Numbered from the stretch's first letter, positions 15,794-25,458 are shown. The stretch: 64,000 nucleotides of DNA from CAYRVX01 sp964427875 (GCA_964427875.1 CAYRVX010000027.1:1-64000), one strand, 5' to 3'. The notes: a model not told the origin generated them from the letters alone. A program made the numbers and translations.

Positions 15794-17857
15794 ATGCGAA
15801 AACTGCTTGGGATGATCGTCTTCTGCGTGCTGTGCGGGCAGGCGGCCCGGGGGCAGCAGCAGATCTCGTACGTGGACCTGGTTCGGCGCCTGACGGGCCT
15901 CGAGCGCCTGGCCGTGCTGCCGGCGCCCGGCGAGCGGTGCATGCAGCACTCCAGCTACGACCGCCGGGCGAAGTACGACGACAAAACGGGCAAGTACGTC
16001 CACTGGCACGCCAACGGCGACGGCAACGGCTACATCCGACGCGAGGGCGACGCGATCGTCCTCGCCGAGATGGAAGGGCCGGGATGCATCTGGCGGATCT
16101 GGTCGGCCAAGACCGACAGCGGCCACGTCAAGATCTACCTCGACGGCCGACGCGAGCCCGCCGTCGACATCCCCTTCAAGAGCTACTTCGACCGCACGAC
16201 CAAGCCGTTCGTCTACGAGTCGCTGTGCTACATGGCCGCACGCGGCCAGAACTGCTACGTGCCCATCCCCTTCGCGAAGTCCTGCAAGGTCGTCGCCGAG
16301 AAGGGCTGGGGACGGTACTACCACTTCACCTACAGCGTCTTTGCGAAGGGCACGAGCGTGCCGACTTTCCGCCTGCCGCTGTCCGGCGAGGACACCAAGG
16401 CCCTGAAGGCGGCGGATGCGTTTTTCCGCGGCGGCTTCGGCACGGACCCGGCCGGGCGGCGCGCGGGGGAGAAGGCCGAGCGGCGCAGCGTCACCGTCGC
16501 GGCCGGCAAGGCGGCGACGGCCTTCGAGCTGGCCGGTCCGCGGGCGATCACGGCCCTGAAGGCGCGCATGGACTTCGCGGGCCGCGACGACGAGATGGAC
16601 GCCCTCCGGCAGCTCGCGCTTCGGATCACGTGGGACGCTGCCAACGCCCCGGCCGTGTGGTGCCCGCTGGGCGACTTCTTCGGCACCGCCCCCGGCGTCA
16701 ACAAGTACAAGTCCCTGCCGCTGGGAATGACCGACGAGGGCTTCTACAGCTTCTGGTACATGCCGTTCGCCGGCGGCGCGACCGTCGAGCTGGTCAACGA
16801 CGGCCGGGCGGCCCGGAAGATCGACCTGGCCGTCACGCACGCGCCGCTGACGCGCCCGATCGAGCAACTGGGGCGGTTCCACGCCAAGTGGCACCGCGAC
16901 GCCTTCCTGCCGCCCGGGAAGGACCGCTACCCCGACTGGACGCTCCTGAAGACCGCCGGCAGCGGACGCTTCTGCGGCGTCATGCTGCACGTGTGGAACC
17001 CCAAGGGCGGCCAGTATGCCCCCGCCGGCGAGGGGCGATACTGGTGGGGAGAGGGCGACGAGAAGTTCTTCGTCGACGGCGAGAAGTTCCCCTCCACCTT
17101 CGGGACCGGCAGCGAGGACTACTTCGGATACGCCTGGGGCAGCGCGACCCTCTTCCAGCGGGCCTTCCACAACCAGACCATCAGCATGTCCAACCGCGGG
17201 CACATCTCCGTCAACCGCTGGCAGATCCCCGACAACGTGCCCTTCCGGAAGTCCTTCGAAGGGGCGATCGAGAAGTACTTCCCCAACGACTGGCCGACGC
17301 GCTACGCGGCCGTGGCGTACTGGTACCTCTCGGCGGGCGGCAGCGACCCTTACCCGGCCGCGGGCGCCGCGGACCGCCTGGGATACTACGAGAAGCCCAA
17401 GGTCTTCCGCGTCGAGGGCGCCGTCGAGGGCGAGAGGATGAAGGTCGTCGAGAAGACCGCCGGGCAGGCGCGGCGGCAGGAGATGGGCAGCTTCGAGCCC
17501 GGCAAGTGGAGCCGGAACGCCCAGCTCTGGTGGAGCGGCGCGAAGCCCGGCGAGAAGCTCACGCTGGCCCTGCCCGTCCGCCGGGCCGGCAGGTTCGAGC
17601 TGACCGCCGTGCTGACCAGGGCCATCGACTACGCCGTGGTCCGCCTGTCGCTGGACGGCAAGCCGCTCGGCGAGCCCGTCGACCTGTTCCACGACGGCGT
17701 GATCCCCACCAAGCCGCTCTCGCTGGGCACGCACGACCTGAAGCGCGGCTCGAACAAGCTGACCATCGAGATCGTCGGCGCCAACGAGAAGGCGAAGAAG
17801 GCCTACATGTTCGGCCTGGACTACGTGCTCCTCAAGCCGGCAGGCAGCAGCCCCTAG
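15794..17857 (+). CDS. Secreted DUF2961 / GH172-family protein
   Basis: The ATG at 15794 follows GAGGAAGG at a suitable distance; an in-frame GTG nine bases earlier is too close to it. The 687-residue product begins with a signal peptide (MRKLLGMIVFCVLCGQAARG). DUF2961 hallmarks follow: EMEGPGCIWRIW, then VDIPFKSYFD, and around residue 437 FGTGSEDYFGYAWG, whose Glu is the likely catalytic residue in GH172. The C-terminal ~150 residues are a beta-sandwich, possibly carbohydrate binding. GH172 members act on fructofuranosides or D-arabinofuranosides. It stands alone on the plus strand and diverges from the TIM-barrel gene, so the two may share a control region. Confidence 0.88.
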   Translation: MRKLLGMIVFCVLCGQAARGQQQISYVDLVRRLTGLERLAVLPAPGERCMQHSSYDRRAKYDDKTGKYVHWHANGDGNGYIRREGDAIVLAEMEGPGCIWRIWSAKTDSGHVKIYLDGRREPAVDIPFKSYFDRTTKPFVYESLCYMAARGQNCYVPIPFAKSCKVVAEKGWGRYYHFTYSVFAKGTSVPTFRLPLSGEDTKALKAADAFFRGGFGTDPAGRRAGEKAERRSVTVAAGKAATAFELAGPRAITALKARMDFAGRDDEMDALRQLALRITWDAANAPAVWCPLGDFFGTAPGVNKYKSLPLGMTDEGFYSFWYMPFAGGATVELVNDGRAARKIDLAVTHAPLTRPIEQLGRFHAKWHRDAFLPPGKDRYPDWTLLKTAGSGRFCGVMLHVWNPKGGQYAPAGEGRYWWGEGDEKFFVDGEKFPSTFGTGSEDYFGYAWGSATLFQRAFHNQTISMSNRGHISVNRWQIPDNVPFRKSFEGAIEKYFPNDWPTRYAAVAYWYLSAGGSDPYPAAGAADRLGYYEKPKVFRVEGAVEGERMKVVEKTAGQARRQEMGSFEPGKWSRNAQLWWSGAKPGEKLTLALPVRRAGRFELTAVLTRAIDYAVVRLSLDGKPLGEPVDLFHDGVIPTKPLSLGTHDLKRGSNKLTIEIVGANEKAKKAYMFGLDYVLLKPAGSSP

Positions 17858-18900
17858 CCGGCAGCCGGTAACAACCTCAGTATCCTGGGCTTACGCATGT
17901 GCCAAGGCCCGGGCCCTCCTGGCTGCCGGCTACAGGATACCGGCTACAGATGGTTCAAACGCTGCTACCTGCGTCTGAACCATCCCGGAATTCGCCTCAG
18001 GAACGAGGTTTTTTTGTAATCTGCCGATTTTCGTTGTGCAAAAGGGCCTGCGAGATGTATATGCCTGCTACGGGGGGGGATCATAAGGAAAAGAACGGCG
18101 GTGGATTAAACAAAAAATGCGAAACGAAGCCAAACGCGGATTATTCCGAGTTAGGCAAGTGGCGCATTTGGCCGCAGGTGGCAAACCAAGTCGGCGACGA
18201 TATGTCATCTCCGGCGGCCCAGAGGATCGCAGGCCCGGGCGATGGGGGAAGAACGGCATGGTGTCCGGGAACCTTCGGGCCGTCCCGGCCGTGATGTGGA
18301 TGACGCTATCGGCTGTGGCCCGGAATGTCCATGCGCTTGCCGACGAGCAGTTGGGCGAGCGGGCTTGGCTTGCCCGGCACCAGCACGGTGGGCGTGCCCT
18401 GCTGAACCAGGGGGCGAATGTGTCCCCGACACGGGGAGCTCCGCGTCGGGGTTGGATGATTAACGCTTGGAAGAGCGGATGCTATGGCGGTCTTTCGGGC
18501 CGCGGCGGCGAAAGACCTTCGCCGAAAAGGACACAAAGGACACATTCCCAGCCTCCGGGCCCTGCCCCTCGGCCGCGACCCATGGCTTACTGGCGATGCC
18601 AAATGCCGCAAGGTCAGGCGGGGCGGGAGGGGCGCCGTCTCAAAGGGGATGATCTTCGGGGATTGTGTCACGAAAATATATTCTCGCTTGCGGAATTAGT
18701 AATATGACGTGCTTTGTGCCTCCGTGCGCTGACCCCGGGCAGTGCCCCGCGACCGGCGCGCGACAGGCCGGAGGAGCCGCCCCCGACCCGGCCGGGCGGA
18801 GGGGCGGCACTTGTGGTGGACGCCGCGGCTGTGTTGTCTCCCGCCGGCGTTTCTCCGGCTTCGACGGGGCCCCGATCGTGTACGGTCCCGCCGGGGACCC
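17858..18900. other. Long intergenic stretch with inverted repeats
   Basis: I find no supportable gene in this 1 kb. Overlapping the GH172 stop codon, TAGCCGGCAGCC (17855-17866) is inverted as GGCTGCCGGCTA (17921-17932), and GTATCCTG (near 17880) is inverted as CAGGATAC (17933-17940), so a nested hairpin of about 85 nt can form; this could end GH172 transcription. A weak CCTC/GAGG hairpin followed by seven T lies near 17998-18012. Around 18530 is a GACACAAAGGACACA stretch typical of spacer DNA. The rest looks like decayed sequence. Confidence 0.4.
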
Positions 18901-19593
18901 TTACTTGCTGATGCGAATCATGTCCGTCCTGGTGAGCCTGGTACGGCGCCGGGAACCCGGGGCATTCACCAGGTGCCACGCGGTGTACTGCTCGGCATAC
19001 ATCTCGCTGGAAGACATGCCGTCAACCGGCACGACCACGTCGAAGCCGCGCACGGCGGCGGCGGTGGCCGTATGGAGCACGGCCCCCTCCGCGGCGGTGC
19101 CTGCAATGACCACGGTCTTCACGCCCTTCTTCTTCAGGAACGCCTCCAGTTCGGTACCATGGAACTTGTCAACGCTCGCCTTGACGATCGGCTCGCCTTC
19201 CCGCGGGGCCACCTCCTTCAGGATGGTCTCTGGCGTGCCCCCGCGCGTCAGGCTGAAGGCGACGGGCATGCCGGCCGCCCGCGCCTTGGCCAGGAGCGCG
19301 GCGATGCGGGGCACCGAGGCCACGGCACGAGGACGGCGCCGCACGTTCGTCGTTCGCTGCTCGATGTCCAGGATCAGCAGCGCCGTCGTCTTGGCGGCCA
19401 GCTCAACGGCCTCCGCTTTCGGCGGGGGCGGCGCCTTGACCTTGTCCCACACGTCGAGGACCGACGGCGCCGCGACGCCGTCTGACGACACCGCCAGTGC
19501 GGCCACCGCGCCCGCCGCCAACAGCACCGCGAGGCCGGCGCACCACAGGCCGCCCGCCACCGCCAACTCCACCATCCGCCCGATCGCGCTCAT
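18901..19593 (-). CDS. Membrane-anchored isochorismatase-fold protein lacking the catalytic Cys
   Basis: From the ATG at 19593 the protein has 230 residues, with a hydrophobic segment near residues 10-35 (LAVAGGLWCAGLAVLLAAGA) that can anchor or export it. The isochorismatase-like fold follows: ALLILDIEQRT with the conserved Asp, then a KASVDKFHGTELEAFL stretch with the conserved Lys, then VIAGTAAEGAVLHTATAA. In typical cysteine hydrolases the last motif is TNxCVxxT; here the Cys position is Ala. The cis-peptide region is otherwise similar. It may therefore be a non-hydrolytic or divergent member. It follows the N-acetylglucosamine kinase gene on the same strand after 174 bp. Confidence 0.75.
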   Translation of the reverse strand: MSAIGRMVELAVAGGLWCAGLAVLLAAGAVAALAVSSDGVAAPSVLDVWDKVKAPPPPKAEAVELAAKTTALLILDIEQRTTNVRRRPRAVASVPRIAALLAKARAAGMPVAFSLTRGGTPETILKEVAPREGEPIVKASVDKFHGTELEAFLKKKGVKTVVIAGTAAEGAVLHTATAAAVRGFDVVVPVDGMSSSEMYAEQYTAWHLVNAPGSRRRTRLTRTDMIRISK

Positions 19594-19767
19594 GTCTGTC
19601 CTCCTCACCGGCAAGCCGGCTGGCAGCAGCGCCAAGTGCAAACGTCACAGCGGGGATCTCCAAGAGGTCCCCCGGCCCACGACCGCCGTGGGCCGTAGAG
19701 GGCCATTCTCGCCCGACCGGCTGGCGCCGGCAAGGGCCGGTCGACCCGACCACGGCCCGGCCGCCTC

Positions 19768-20703
19768 TCAGCGCCGCCCGTGCCGCCGTGCGATCAGAAC
19801 GGCGCCGATGGCCCCGCTCCTTGTCGCAGCGGCACAGGAGGCCCCGGGCAGGAGCTGCGACACCCGAGCAGCCAGTGCCTCCCGAAAGCCGCGCCGGGCG
19901 CGCAGGACCCCGCCGGCCAGCACGACCGGCAGCGGGGTCTCGGTCGCCCGGCGGTGCGGCCAGAGCCTCCCGCCGACGACCTGCACACAGCGGACAAGCT
20001 CCTCCAGCGCCCCTTGGATGATCTCCTCGGCGACACGGTCGCCGGCATCGGCGGCCTCGAAGACGATCGGCGCGACGGACGCGATGCGGTCCTTGGCAAA
20101 GGGACCCGCCCAGGCCACCAGGTCCGCGACCCCGCCGGCGCCGACGCGCTGGGGGATGAGCTGGGCGAGCGAGGTGTCCGGCCCGCGGCCGTCGGCCGCC
20201 CGCATAGCCGCGCGGAGCCCGCGCCGGCCGATGTCGAAGCCGCTGGCCTCATCGCCGAGCACGGGCCCGCCTCCGCCGACGAAGTGCTCCCGGCCGTCGC
20301 CGCGCCGCCCGTACACGACCGAGCCCGTGCCGCAGACGACGAGGATGCCTCTCTGGTCGGGGCTGCCCGCGGCGAGCCCGGCCGCGGCATCGTGCGTCAG
20401 CAACACCTCCCCGGCAACGGGCAGGTCCGCGGCGATCCGCCGCCAGACGGCCCGATCGGCTTCGCTGCGGATGCCGGCGATGCAGAAGGCCGAGGCGGTC
20501 AGCATTCGCCACCGCGGCCCGGCTTCGGCGCGAAGGGCCTCGACGAGCTCGCCGGCGGCGGTCCGGGCGCACGCCTCGCCGACCGCGTGGACATTGGTCG
20601 GCCCGGAAGTCCGCTCGGCGAGAACGTGCAGGTCGCCGTCGGCGAGGATGCCCGTGGTCCGCGTGGCCCCGCCCTCAATCCCGAGAAACAGTCTCTCTGC
20701 CAT
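19768..20703 (-). CDS. N-acetylglucosamine kinase-like (BadF/BadG ATPase family)
   Basis: A 311-residue cytosolic protein. The phosphate-1 loop is FLGIEGGATRTTG at the N-terminus, and the phosphate-2/adenosine region contains GILVVCGTGSVVYGRRGDGR and GGGGPVLGDEASGFDIGRRG, characteristic of the GlcNAc kinase branch of the BadF/BadG/BcrA/BcrD ATPases. It would phosphorylate GlcNAc or a related amino sugar with ATP. The gene starts inside the end of the serine hydrolase-NamZ gene (29 bp overlap), so expression is coupled. In other bacteria NamZ releases terminal MurNAc from peptidoglycan and MurNAc or GlcNAc kinases act next; this neighbourhood fits that salvage logic. Confidence 0.82.
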   Translation of the reverse strand: MAERLFLGIEGGATRTTGILADGDLHVLAERTSGPTNVHAVGEACARTAAGELVEALRAEAGPRWRMLTASAFCIAGIRSEADRAVWRRIAADLPVAGEVLLTHDAAAGLAAGSPDQRGILVVCGTGSVVYGRRGDGREHFVGGGGPVLGDEASGFDIGRRGLRAAMRAADGRGPDTSLAQLIPQRVGAGGVADLVAWAGPFAKDRIASVAPIVFEAADAGDRVAEEIIQGALEELVRCVQVVGGRLWPHRRATETPLPVVLAGGVLRARRGFREALAARVSQLLPGASCAAATRSGAIGAVLIARRHGRR

Positions 20704-23095
20704 CGGAGAGCCCTTCCGGTCCGCGCGGCGCGTCGTAGAGCAGCACGGCCGAGCGCCGCCGCATGAACTCCGCCAGGGGCCCCTGCCAGGCCCACTCGAT
20801 CTCGGTGACGGTCTTCCCGGCGAGCAGCGCGTCGAGCGCCCGGCGGTTGGCGAGCAGGTGATCGACGGCCCGAGCCCGCCACTGCTTACCGTGCAGCGCG
20901 CGGAGGCAGCGGGCGATCTGGAGCCCCGTGCGCACGGGGCGCAACGCCTTGCGGTCGGTGAGCGTGATGCGAACGCCGCCGCACTCGGTGCCGGCGTACT
21001 TGCTCGACAGCGGCTGGAACCGGACCGGGGCGAACCGAACGCCCGGCAGGTGCGATGCGTTGAGCGCCGCGGTGAGCTTCGATTCGTCGAGCCACGGCGC
21101 GCCGATCACCTCGAAGGGCGTATCGGTGCCGCGCCCGACGGAGAGGTTGGTCGCCTCCAGCAGCCCGACGCCGGGGTACAGCAGCGCCTCGGTCAGGCTG
21201 CGCATGTTGGGCGAGGGGTCCACCCAACGCAGGCCGGTGGCGTCGTGGAGCATGTCCCGCCGCCAGCCCTCCATTGGAACCACCTGCAAGTCGAGGGGCA
21301 GCTTGAGCTCCGCGCGGAACAGCCCGGCCAGCTCGCCCACGGTCATCCCGTGGCGGACGGGCAGGCGATGAAAGCCGACGAAGGACTCCCGCCCCGCGTC
21401 GAGCACGGGCCCGGCCACGTCCATCCCGTTGACGGGGTTCGGCCGGTCGAGGACGACGAAGCGCAGCCCGTGCTCGGCGGCCGCCTGCATGCAGCAGCCC
21501 ATCGTCGAGATGTACGTGTAGAACCGCGTGCCGATGTCCTGGACGTCGAACACGAGCGTGTCGATGCCCGCGAGCATGTCCTTCGTGGGCGTTCGCGTCT
21601 TGCCGTACAGGCTGAGCACGGGCAGGTTCGTCGTCGGATCCCGGCCGTCGGCGATGCGGGCCTCATCCAGGCGGCCCTCGAAGCCGTGCTCGGGGCTGAA
21701 GAGCTTCACGAGGGTCACGTTGCGGGCCTCGGCCAGGAGCTTCGCCGCGTGCGTGCCGTCGCGGCCGAGGCTCGTGTGGTTCGCGATCAGCCCGACGCGC
21801 CGTCCCGCGAGCCGGCGGAACCGATCTCGCCGGAGGACGTCGAGGCCGGTCAGGACTTCGGCGACGGGGCGCGCCTTCGAGGCGGGCAGCGCCCGCGCCG
21901 AGGTCCTCTGCGCCTCCAGCGCCCGCAGGCGAAGCGCCGCGCCCGCGACGGTCCCGATCCGCCCGGCCAGCGCGTTCACCTCGCCCGGGGCGTCCGGGTG
22001 AAGGCGGTTGCTGAGGAACACGACGAACAGGTCCAGCCCGGGGTCGATCCAGAGCGACGTCCCGGTGAAGCCCCCGTGCCCGAAGGCGCGCGGGGAGAAC
22101 GCATCACCGCGGTTCGTCGAGTATCCGCTGCGGATGTCCCAGCCGAGGCCTCGCAGGTCGCCGCCCGCGGCGTGGGGGCGGGTCATCTCCCGCACGGCGC
22201 GCTCGCTGAGCACGCGCCCGCCGGCGTGGCGGCCGGCGCGGAGCATCATCGTGGCGTAGATCGCCAGGTCGCCGGCCGTGGAGAACAGCCCGGCGTGGCC
22301 CGCGATCCCGCCCAGTCGGTGCGCCCGCGGGTCGTGCACCTGGCCCTTCATCCACCGGCCGCCTCGCCGCAGCGTGGGAGCGCACCGCCGGCGAAGCGGC
22401 GCGGCGGGAAGGAAGCCCGTCTCGCTCATCCCGAGCGGGCCGAAGACGCTCTCGCGCGTGAAGGCGTGCAGGTCCCTGCCCGCGACTCGCCGGACGACCT
22501 CCGCCAGGACGATGTAGCCGACGTCGCTGTAGAGGAAGCGGCTGCCCGGCTCGGCGCACGGCTTGAGCGCGCAGATCCGCCGCCACGCGATCCGCGGCCC
22601 GTGATCGTAATCGGTCAACGGGTTCTCGGCCGGCAGCCCGCCCTGGTGCGTCAGCAGTTGGCGGATCGTGATGGCGTCCTTGCCGCTTGGGGCGAACTCG
22701 GGAACGTACCTCGACGCCGCCTCGTCCAGGTCCAGCAGGCCGCGGTCGGCGAGCAGCATGATGCTCGTCGCCGTGGCAACGGGCTTGGTAAGCGAGGCCA
22801 CGTCGAACACGGTGTCCGCCGTCATCTCCTGCCGGCTCGGCTGGACCTGGCGGAGCCCGTAGGCCTTCTGGAGGACGGTCCCGCCCCGCCGCCCCACGAG
22901 CACGACGCAGCCGGGCATGCAGCCGGCGGCGAGCCCGTCAGAGACGACATGGTCGATCTGTCGCAGGTGCCACGGGTCCATCCCAACATCCTCCGGACGA
23001 GCCCGGCGCGAGTCGGACATTGTCGTGCAGCCCGCCAGGAGAGCCGACAGCACAGCCGGACAGGCGCCCATGAGAAAGGGCAAAGCCTTCGCCAT
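20675..23095 (-). CDS. Serine hydrolase fused to NamZ (DUF1343) exo-muramidase
   Basis: About 806 residues from the ATG at 23095, chosen because it gives a lipoprotein signal with lipobox LLAGC; a longer start at 23185 overlaps the upstream gene. The first half is a beta-lactamase-like serine hydrolase: SLTK near residues 101-104, a YSDVGY motif, and a HGGFTG motif near the end of the domain. The second half is a DUF1343/NamZ domain, starting near VGLIANHTSLGRDG, with FSPEHGFEG, FDVQDIGTRFYTYISTM and a DRPNPVNG stretch. NamZ cleaves terminal MurNAc from peptidoglycan fragments; the hydrolase may be an amidase or esterase on muropeptides. The protein is probably periplasmic and anchored. The GlcNAc kinase gene overlaps its 3' end. 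Confidence 0.87.
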   Translation of the reverse strand: MAKALPFLMGACPAVLSALLAGCTTMSDSRRARPEDVGMDPWHLRQIDHVVSDGLAAGCMPGCVVLVGRRGGTVLQKAYGLRQVQPSRQEMTADTVFDVASLTKPVATATSIMLLADRGLLDLDEAASRYVPEFAPSGKDAITIRQLLTHQGGLPAENPLTDYDHGPRIAWRRICALKPCAEPGSRFLYSDVGYIVLAEVVRRVAGRDLHAFTRESVFGPLGMSETGFLPAAPLRRRCAPTLRRGGRWMKGQVHDPRAHRLGGIAGHAGLFSTAGDLAIYATMMLRAGRHAGGRVLSERAVREMTRPHAAGGDLRGLGWDIRSGYSTNRGDAFSPRAFGHGGFTGTSLWIDPGLDLFVVFLSNRLHPDAPGEVNALAGRIGTVAGAALRLRALEAQRTSARALPASKARPVAEVLTGLDVLRRDRFRRLAGRRVGLIANHTSLGRDGTHAAKLLAEARNVTLVKLFSPEHGFEGRLDEARIADGRDPTTNLPVLSLYGKTRTPTKDMLAGIDTLVFDVQDIGTRFYTYISTMGCCMQAAAEHGLRFVVLDRPNPVNGMDVAGPVLDAGRESFVGFHRLPVRHGMTVGELAGLFRAELKLPLDLQVVPMEGWRRDMLHDATGLRWVDPSPNMRSLTEALLYPGVGLLEATNLSVGRGTDTPFEVIGAPWLDESKLTAALNASHLPGVRFAPVRFQPLSSKYAGTECGGVRITLTDRKALRPVRTGLQIARCLRALHGKQWRARAVDHLLANRRALDALLAGKTVTEIEWAWQGPLAEFMRRRSAVLLYDAPRGPEGLSDGRETVSRD

Positions 23096-23165
23096 CGTCG
23101 GCCGCGTCCGCCGCAGGTTGGGCCTTTCCGGCTTCCAGCGAGGGAAGCGCCGAACGCGCGTACGC

Positions 23166-25067
23166 TCAATGTTGCGGGGCTTCATAGGCGGTCGGGTTTC
23201 GCAGGATCTTCTGCGTGCGGGCGCGGAGGTCGGTGGCGATGTCCTTCAGCTCGGGGTTCACGGCCATGGCGATTCCGCAGCGCTGCCGCAGCACCTTCAC
23301 GATCATCCGGCAGGAGGCGACGAGCCCGTCCTGCTTGCCGCCGATTCCCGTGAAGATCCGCATGTGCGCGCTGCACTTGCTGTAGGCGGCCGGGCCGGTG
23401 TACTTGAACAGCTCCCTGCGGAACTGCTCGGCGGCCTTCTCGGCGTACTCGGGCGTGTAGATGCCCGCCTTGCGGCTCTCGAAGAACTGATCGAGCCTCT
23501 TCGTGATCAGCAGCAGCTCGTCGAGGAACTTCGCGTGCTTCGGGTGCAGGCGCTTCTGCTCCTGGAGGTACGCCGCGGTCTCATGGCCGAACTCCACGTA
23601 GTCATCGATCCGCTCCCGCACGTTGCGGATGAACGCGACGGCTGCGGAGAGCTGCTCCTCGATCACGGGGCCCTGCCGGAGCTGCGTGCCTTCCTTGTAG
23701 ATGGCCGTGATGACGTCTCGGGCATAGCACGTGGCGACGCCCTTCGATTTCCTCTTCTGCCCTTCGAGGTCGAGGATGTACCGGCAGGGCCCAACGCCCA
23801 GGGTCATGCGGACGAGGTCGACCACCGTCAGCTTCTCGATGGGCGTGCGGAAGGGCGCAGCCTTGACCCGGTCGATCGGATAAACGATCGCCGGACCATC
23901 GAAGTTGTACACCTCGCCGCGCTCCACGTAGCGGCGCTTCTCCAGCGGCTGGAGGCTGCCTTGGCCATCCTGGTCGATCCAGCACGGATACGCAAAGCCG
24001 CCGAGGACGGGGTTCCATCGCTTCCGGCCGGGCTTGTTCCAGTCCCTGGGGCCGAGCTCCGGGCCGAAGCCCTGTCCCGATCTCGGGTCCCCGCCGAACC
24101 ATCCCTGCATCACGTACTTGCCCTCGGGATGCTGAAGCAGCATCTCCCAACTGGCGGTCATCCTGTCCACCGTGCTCCAGTCGACGCGCCACAAGGCGGC
24201 AAAGGGCGCCTTCCAGTCCAGCTTGAGGACCTGGCCGGCGTCCGTCCGGCGGACCGCGCGCTCGTGCCAGATCCCCTTGTCCGCGAGGATCGCCACCCAC
24301 ACGTGCGGCTTCGGGCCGTAGGAGATGTCCGAGCTCTCGATTCTTCGCGGCGCGGATTTCGACAGCGCGACCGCGACGTCGTTGTCGCGCGACTGCGAGA
24401 CGGTCATCAGGATGGCCTGGCCGCCGTGCATCATGTGCAGCAGGAAGTTCTCACTCGGCAGCTCGGCGCGGCTGACGGAGATCGCAGCCGCATCGACCAG
24501 GATGTCGTCTCCGAAGAAGTCGGGCATCACGGCGAACCGGCACGGAGCGTGCACGCGAAGCTTCGCCACGCCGGCGGTGGCCGTTGTCTTGACAAACGCC
24601 TCGCCGATGTTCAGCTCATAGGTAACGCGGCAGGGCTTACTGCCCGGCGACTGAAGGCCGACCTCAAGCGACACGGAGCTCCGCGTGTTCTCCTTGACGG
24701 CGAGCGACGTGCGCCGGAGATTCGCGCCGTCGCCGCGGACCGGCTGCAACCGCGCGCAGCGCTTCAGCCGCTGCGTCTGCCGGGAGTACAGGTCAACGTC
24801 GCCGCTGTCCCCGTGGAGCACGGCCACGATCTTGTCGTTCATGAACACCGCGCATCCCTTGAAGCGATGCGTCGTGTCGTTCTCTTTCACGGGCAGCCAG
24901 CCGGTCTTCCGCGAGAGCGTCTTCTCCGAGAGCCCGGCGACCGCCTCCGCCGGCGCGTCATAGACGCGCGTAAACGGCTCCGCCGCGGCAGCGGGTGGCG
25001 CGCGCAATGCAGCGACGCCGACGCACGCCAAGGCCGCCGCGAGACGCGATACACGTCGCAAGGCCAT
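23166..25067 (-). CDS. Large secreted protein of unknown function
   Basis: From the ATG at 25067 it has 633 residues and a signal peptide (ALRRVSRLAAALACVGVAAL, cleavage near APPAAAAE). The first two thirds look beta-rich. The last third is helical and charged. A HMMHGGQAILMTVSQSRDND stretch and the segment with PCRFAVMPDFFGDDILVD are distinctive, but I cannot name the family. The product is extracytoplasmic and likely belongs to the same transcript as the serine hydrolase-NamZ gene, 70 bp downstream. A glycan-binding or glycan-cleaving role is plausible from context only. Confidence 0.6.
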   Translation of the reverse strand: MALRRVSRLAAALACVGVAALRAPPAAAAEPFTRVYDAPAEAVAGLSEKTLSRKTGWLPVKENDTTHRFKGCAVFMNDKIVAVLHGDSGDVDLYSRQTQRLKRCARLQPVRGDGANLRRTSLAVKENTRSSVSLEVGLQSPGSKPCRVTYELNIGEAFVKTTATAGVAKLRVHAPCRFAVMPDFFGDDILVDAAAISVSRAELPSENFLLHMMHGGQAILMTVSQSRDNDVAVALSKSAPRRIESSDISYGPKPHVWVAILADKGIWHERAVRRTDAGQVLKLDWKAPFAALWRVDWSTVDRMTASWEMLLQHPEGKYVMQGWFGGDPRSGQGFGPELGPRDWNKPGRKRWNPVLGGFAYPCWIDQDGQGSLQPLEKRRYVERGEVYNFDGPAIVYPIDRVKAAPFRTPIEKLTVVDLVRMTLGVGPCRYILDLEGQKRKSKGVATCYARDVITAIYKEGTQLRQGPVIEEQLSAAVAFIRNVRERIDDYVEFGHETAAYLQEQKRLHPKHAKFLDELLLITKRLDQFFESRKAGIYTPEYAEKAAEQFRRELFKYTGPAAYSKCSAHMRIFTGIGGKQDGLVASCRMIVKVLRQRCGIAMAVNPELKDIATDLRARTQKILRNPTAYEAPQH

Positions 25068-25255
25068 GCATGAACACCACACAGGCAGCTCCTTTCAGTC
25101 GTTCCACAGTGATCGGAGGCGCGCTCGAGACAATCAGGCCGGCGCGGCCTCCGACGAGGAGTATCGCAGAAGGCCTCGCCATGAGCAAGCGGGCCGGAGG
25201 CCCGTTCAGCGGCTGCGGACGCCGGTCACTGGCCGGCAGGCGTGCCGGCTCAGAC

Positions 25256-25283
25256 TTGCAGAGGGCCGCGAGCGCGATACGAT
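25256..25283 (+). promoter_or_regulatory. Sigma70-like promoter, copy 1 of a duplicated module
   Basis: TTGCAG (25256-25261) and TACGAT (25278-25283) are separated by 16 bp. The same two boxes with the same spacing and an almost identical spacer occur at 28074-28101. Transcription would start near 25290. The first downstream gene with a good ribosome site is at 25459. Confidence 0.6.
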
Positions 25284-25337
25284 GGAGTCGCGAGGCGTGG
25301 CAGTGTGTGCGACGTCCATGTGGGAGTGACTCGCCCC

Positions 25338-25436
25338 GTGCATGGTCTGATCCTGACGGCAGCGGTGGCGGGGACGCTGGCCGGAGCCCCCGCCGAAGCA
25401 AGCATGGCAGCGATGCTGCGCCGAGTTAGCCCGTGA
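25338..25436 (+). CDS. Orphan leader-like peptide, truncated copy of a signal sequence
   Basis: A GTG at 25338, 82 bp after the promoter -35 box, opens a 32-codon frame that reads HGLILTAAVAGTLAGAPAEA and then stops before any mature domain. At the equivalent spot in copy 2 (28155) HGLILTAVTGMLVSALAE is the signal peptide of a 518-residue protein. This is therefore probably the 5' stub of a lost paralogue, or a short leader upstream of the gene at 25459. No ribosome site is evident. Confidence 0.35.
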   Translation: MHGLILTAAVAGTLAGAPAEASMAAMLRRVSP

Positions 25437-25458
25437 GGTGAAGTTTGGGGAGTCTGCT

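Noticed and set aside
14603..17734. A very long minus-strand open frame antisense to the GH172 gene
   Set aside because: The plus-strand frame carries clear GH172 motifs and a signal peptide. The antisense frame is open only because of GC-rich third positions; only its last 299 codons (the isomerase gene) are real.
18665..23353. A 1.5-kilocodon plus-strand open frame across the kinase and NamZ genes
   Set aside because: It is low-complexity, rich in Arg, Ala and Pro, and antisense to two well-recognised families. It has no ribosome site or domain.
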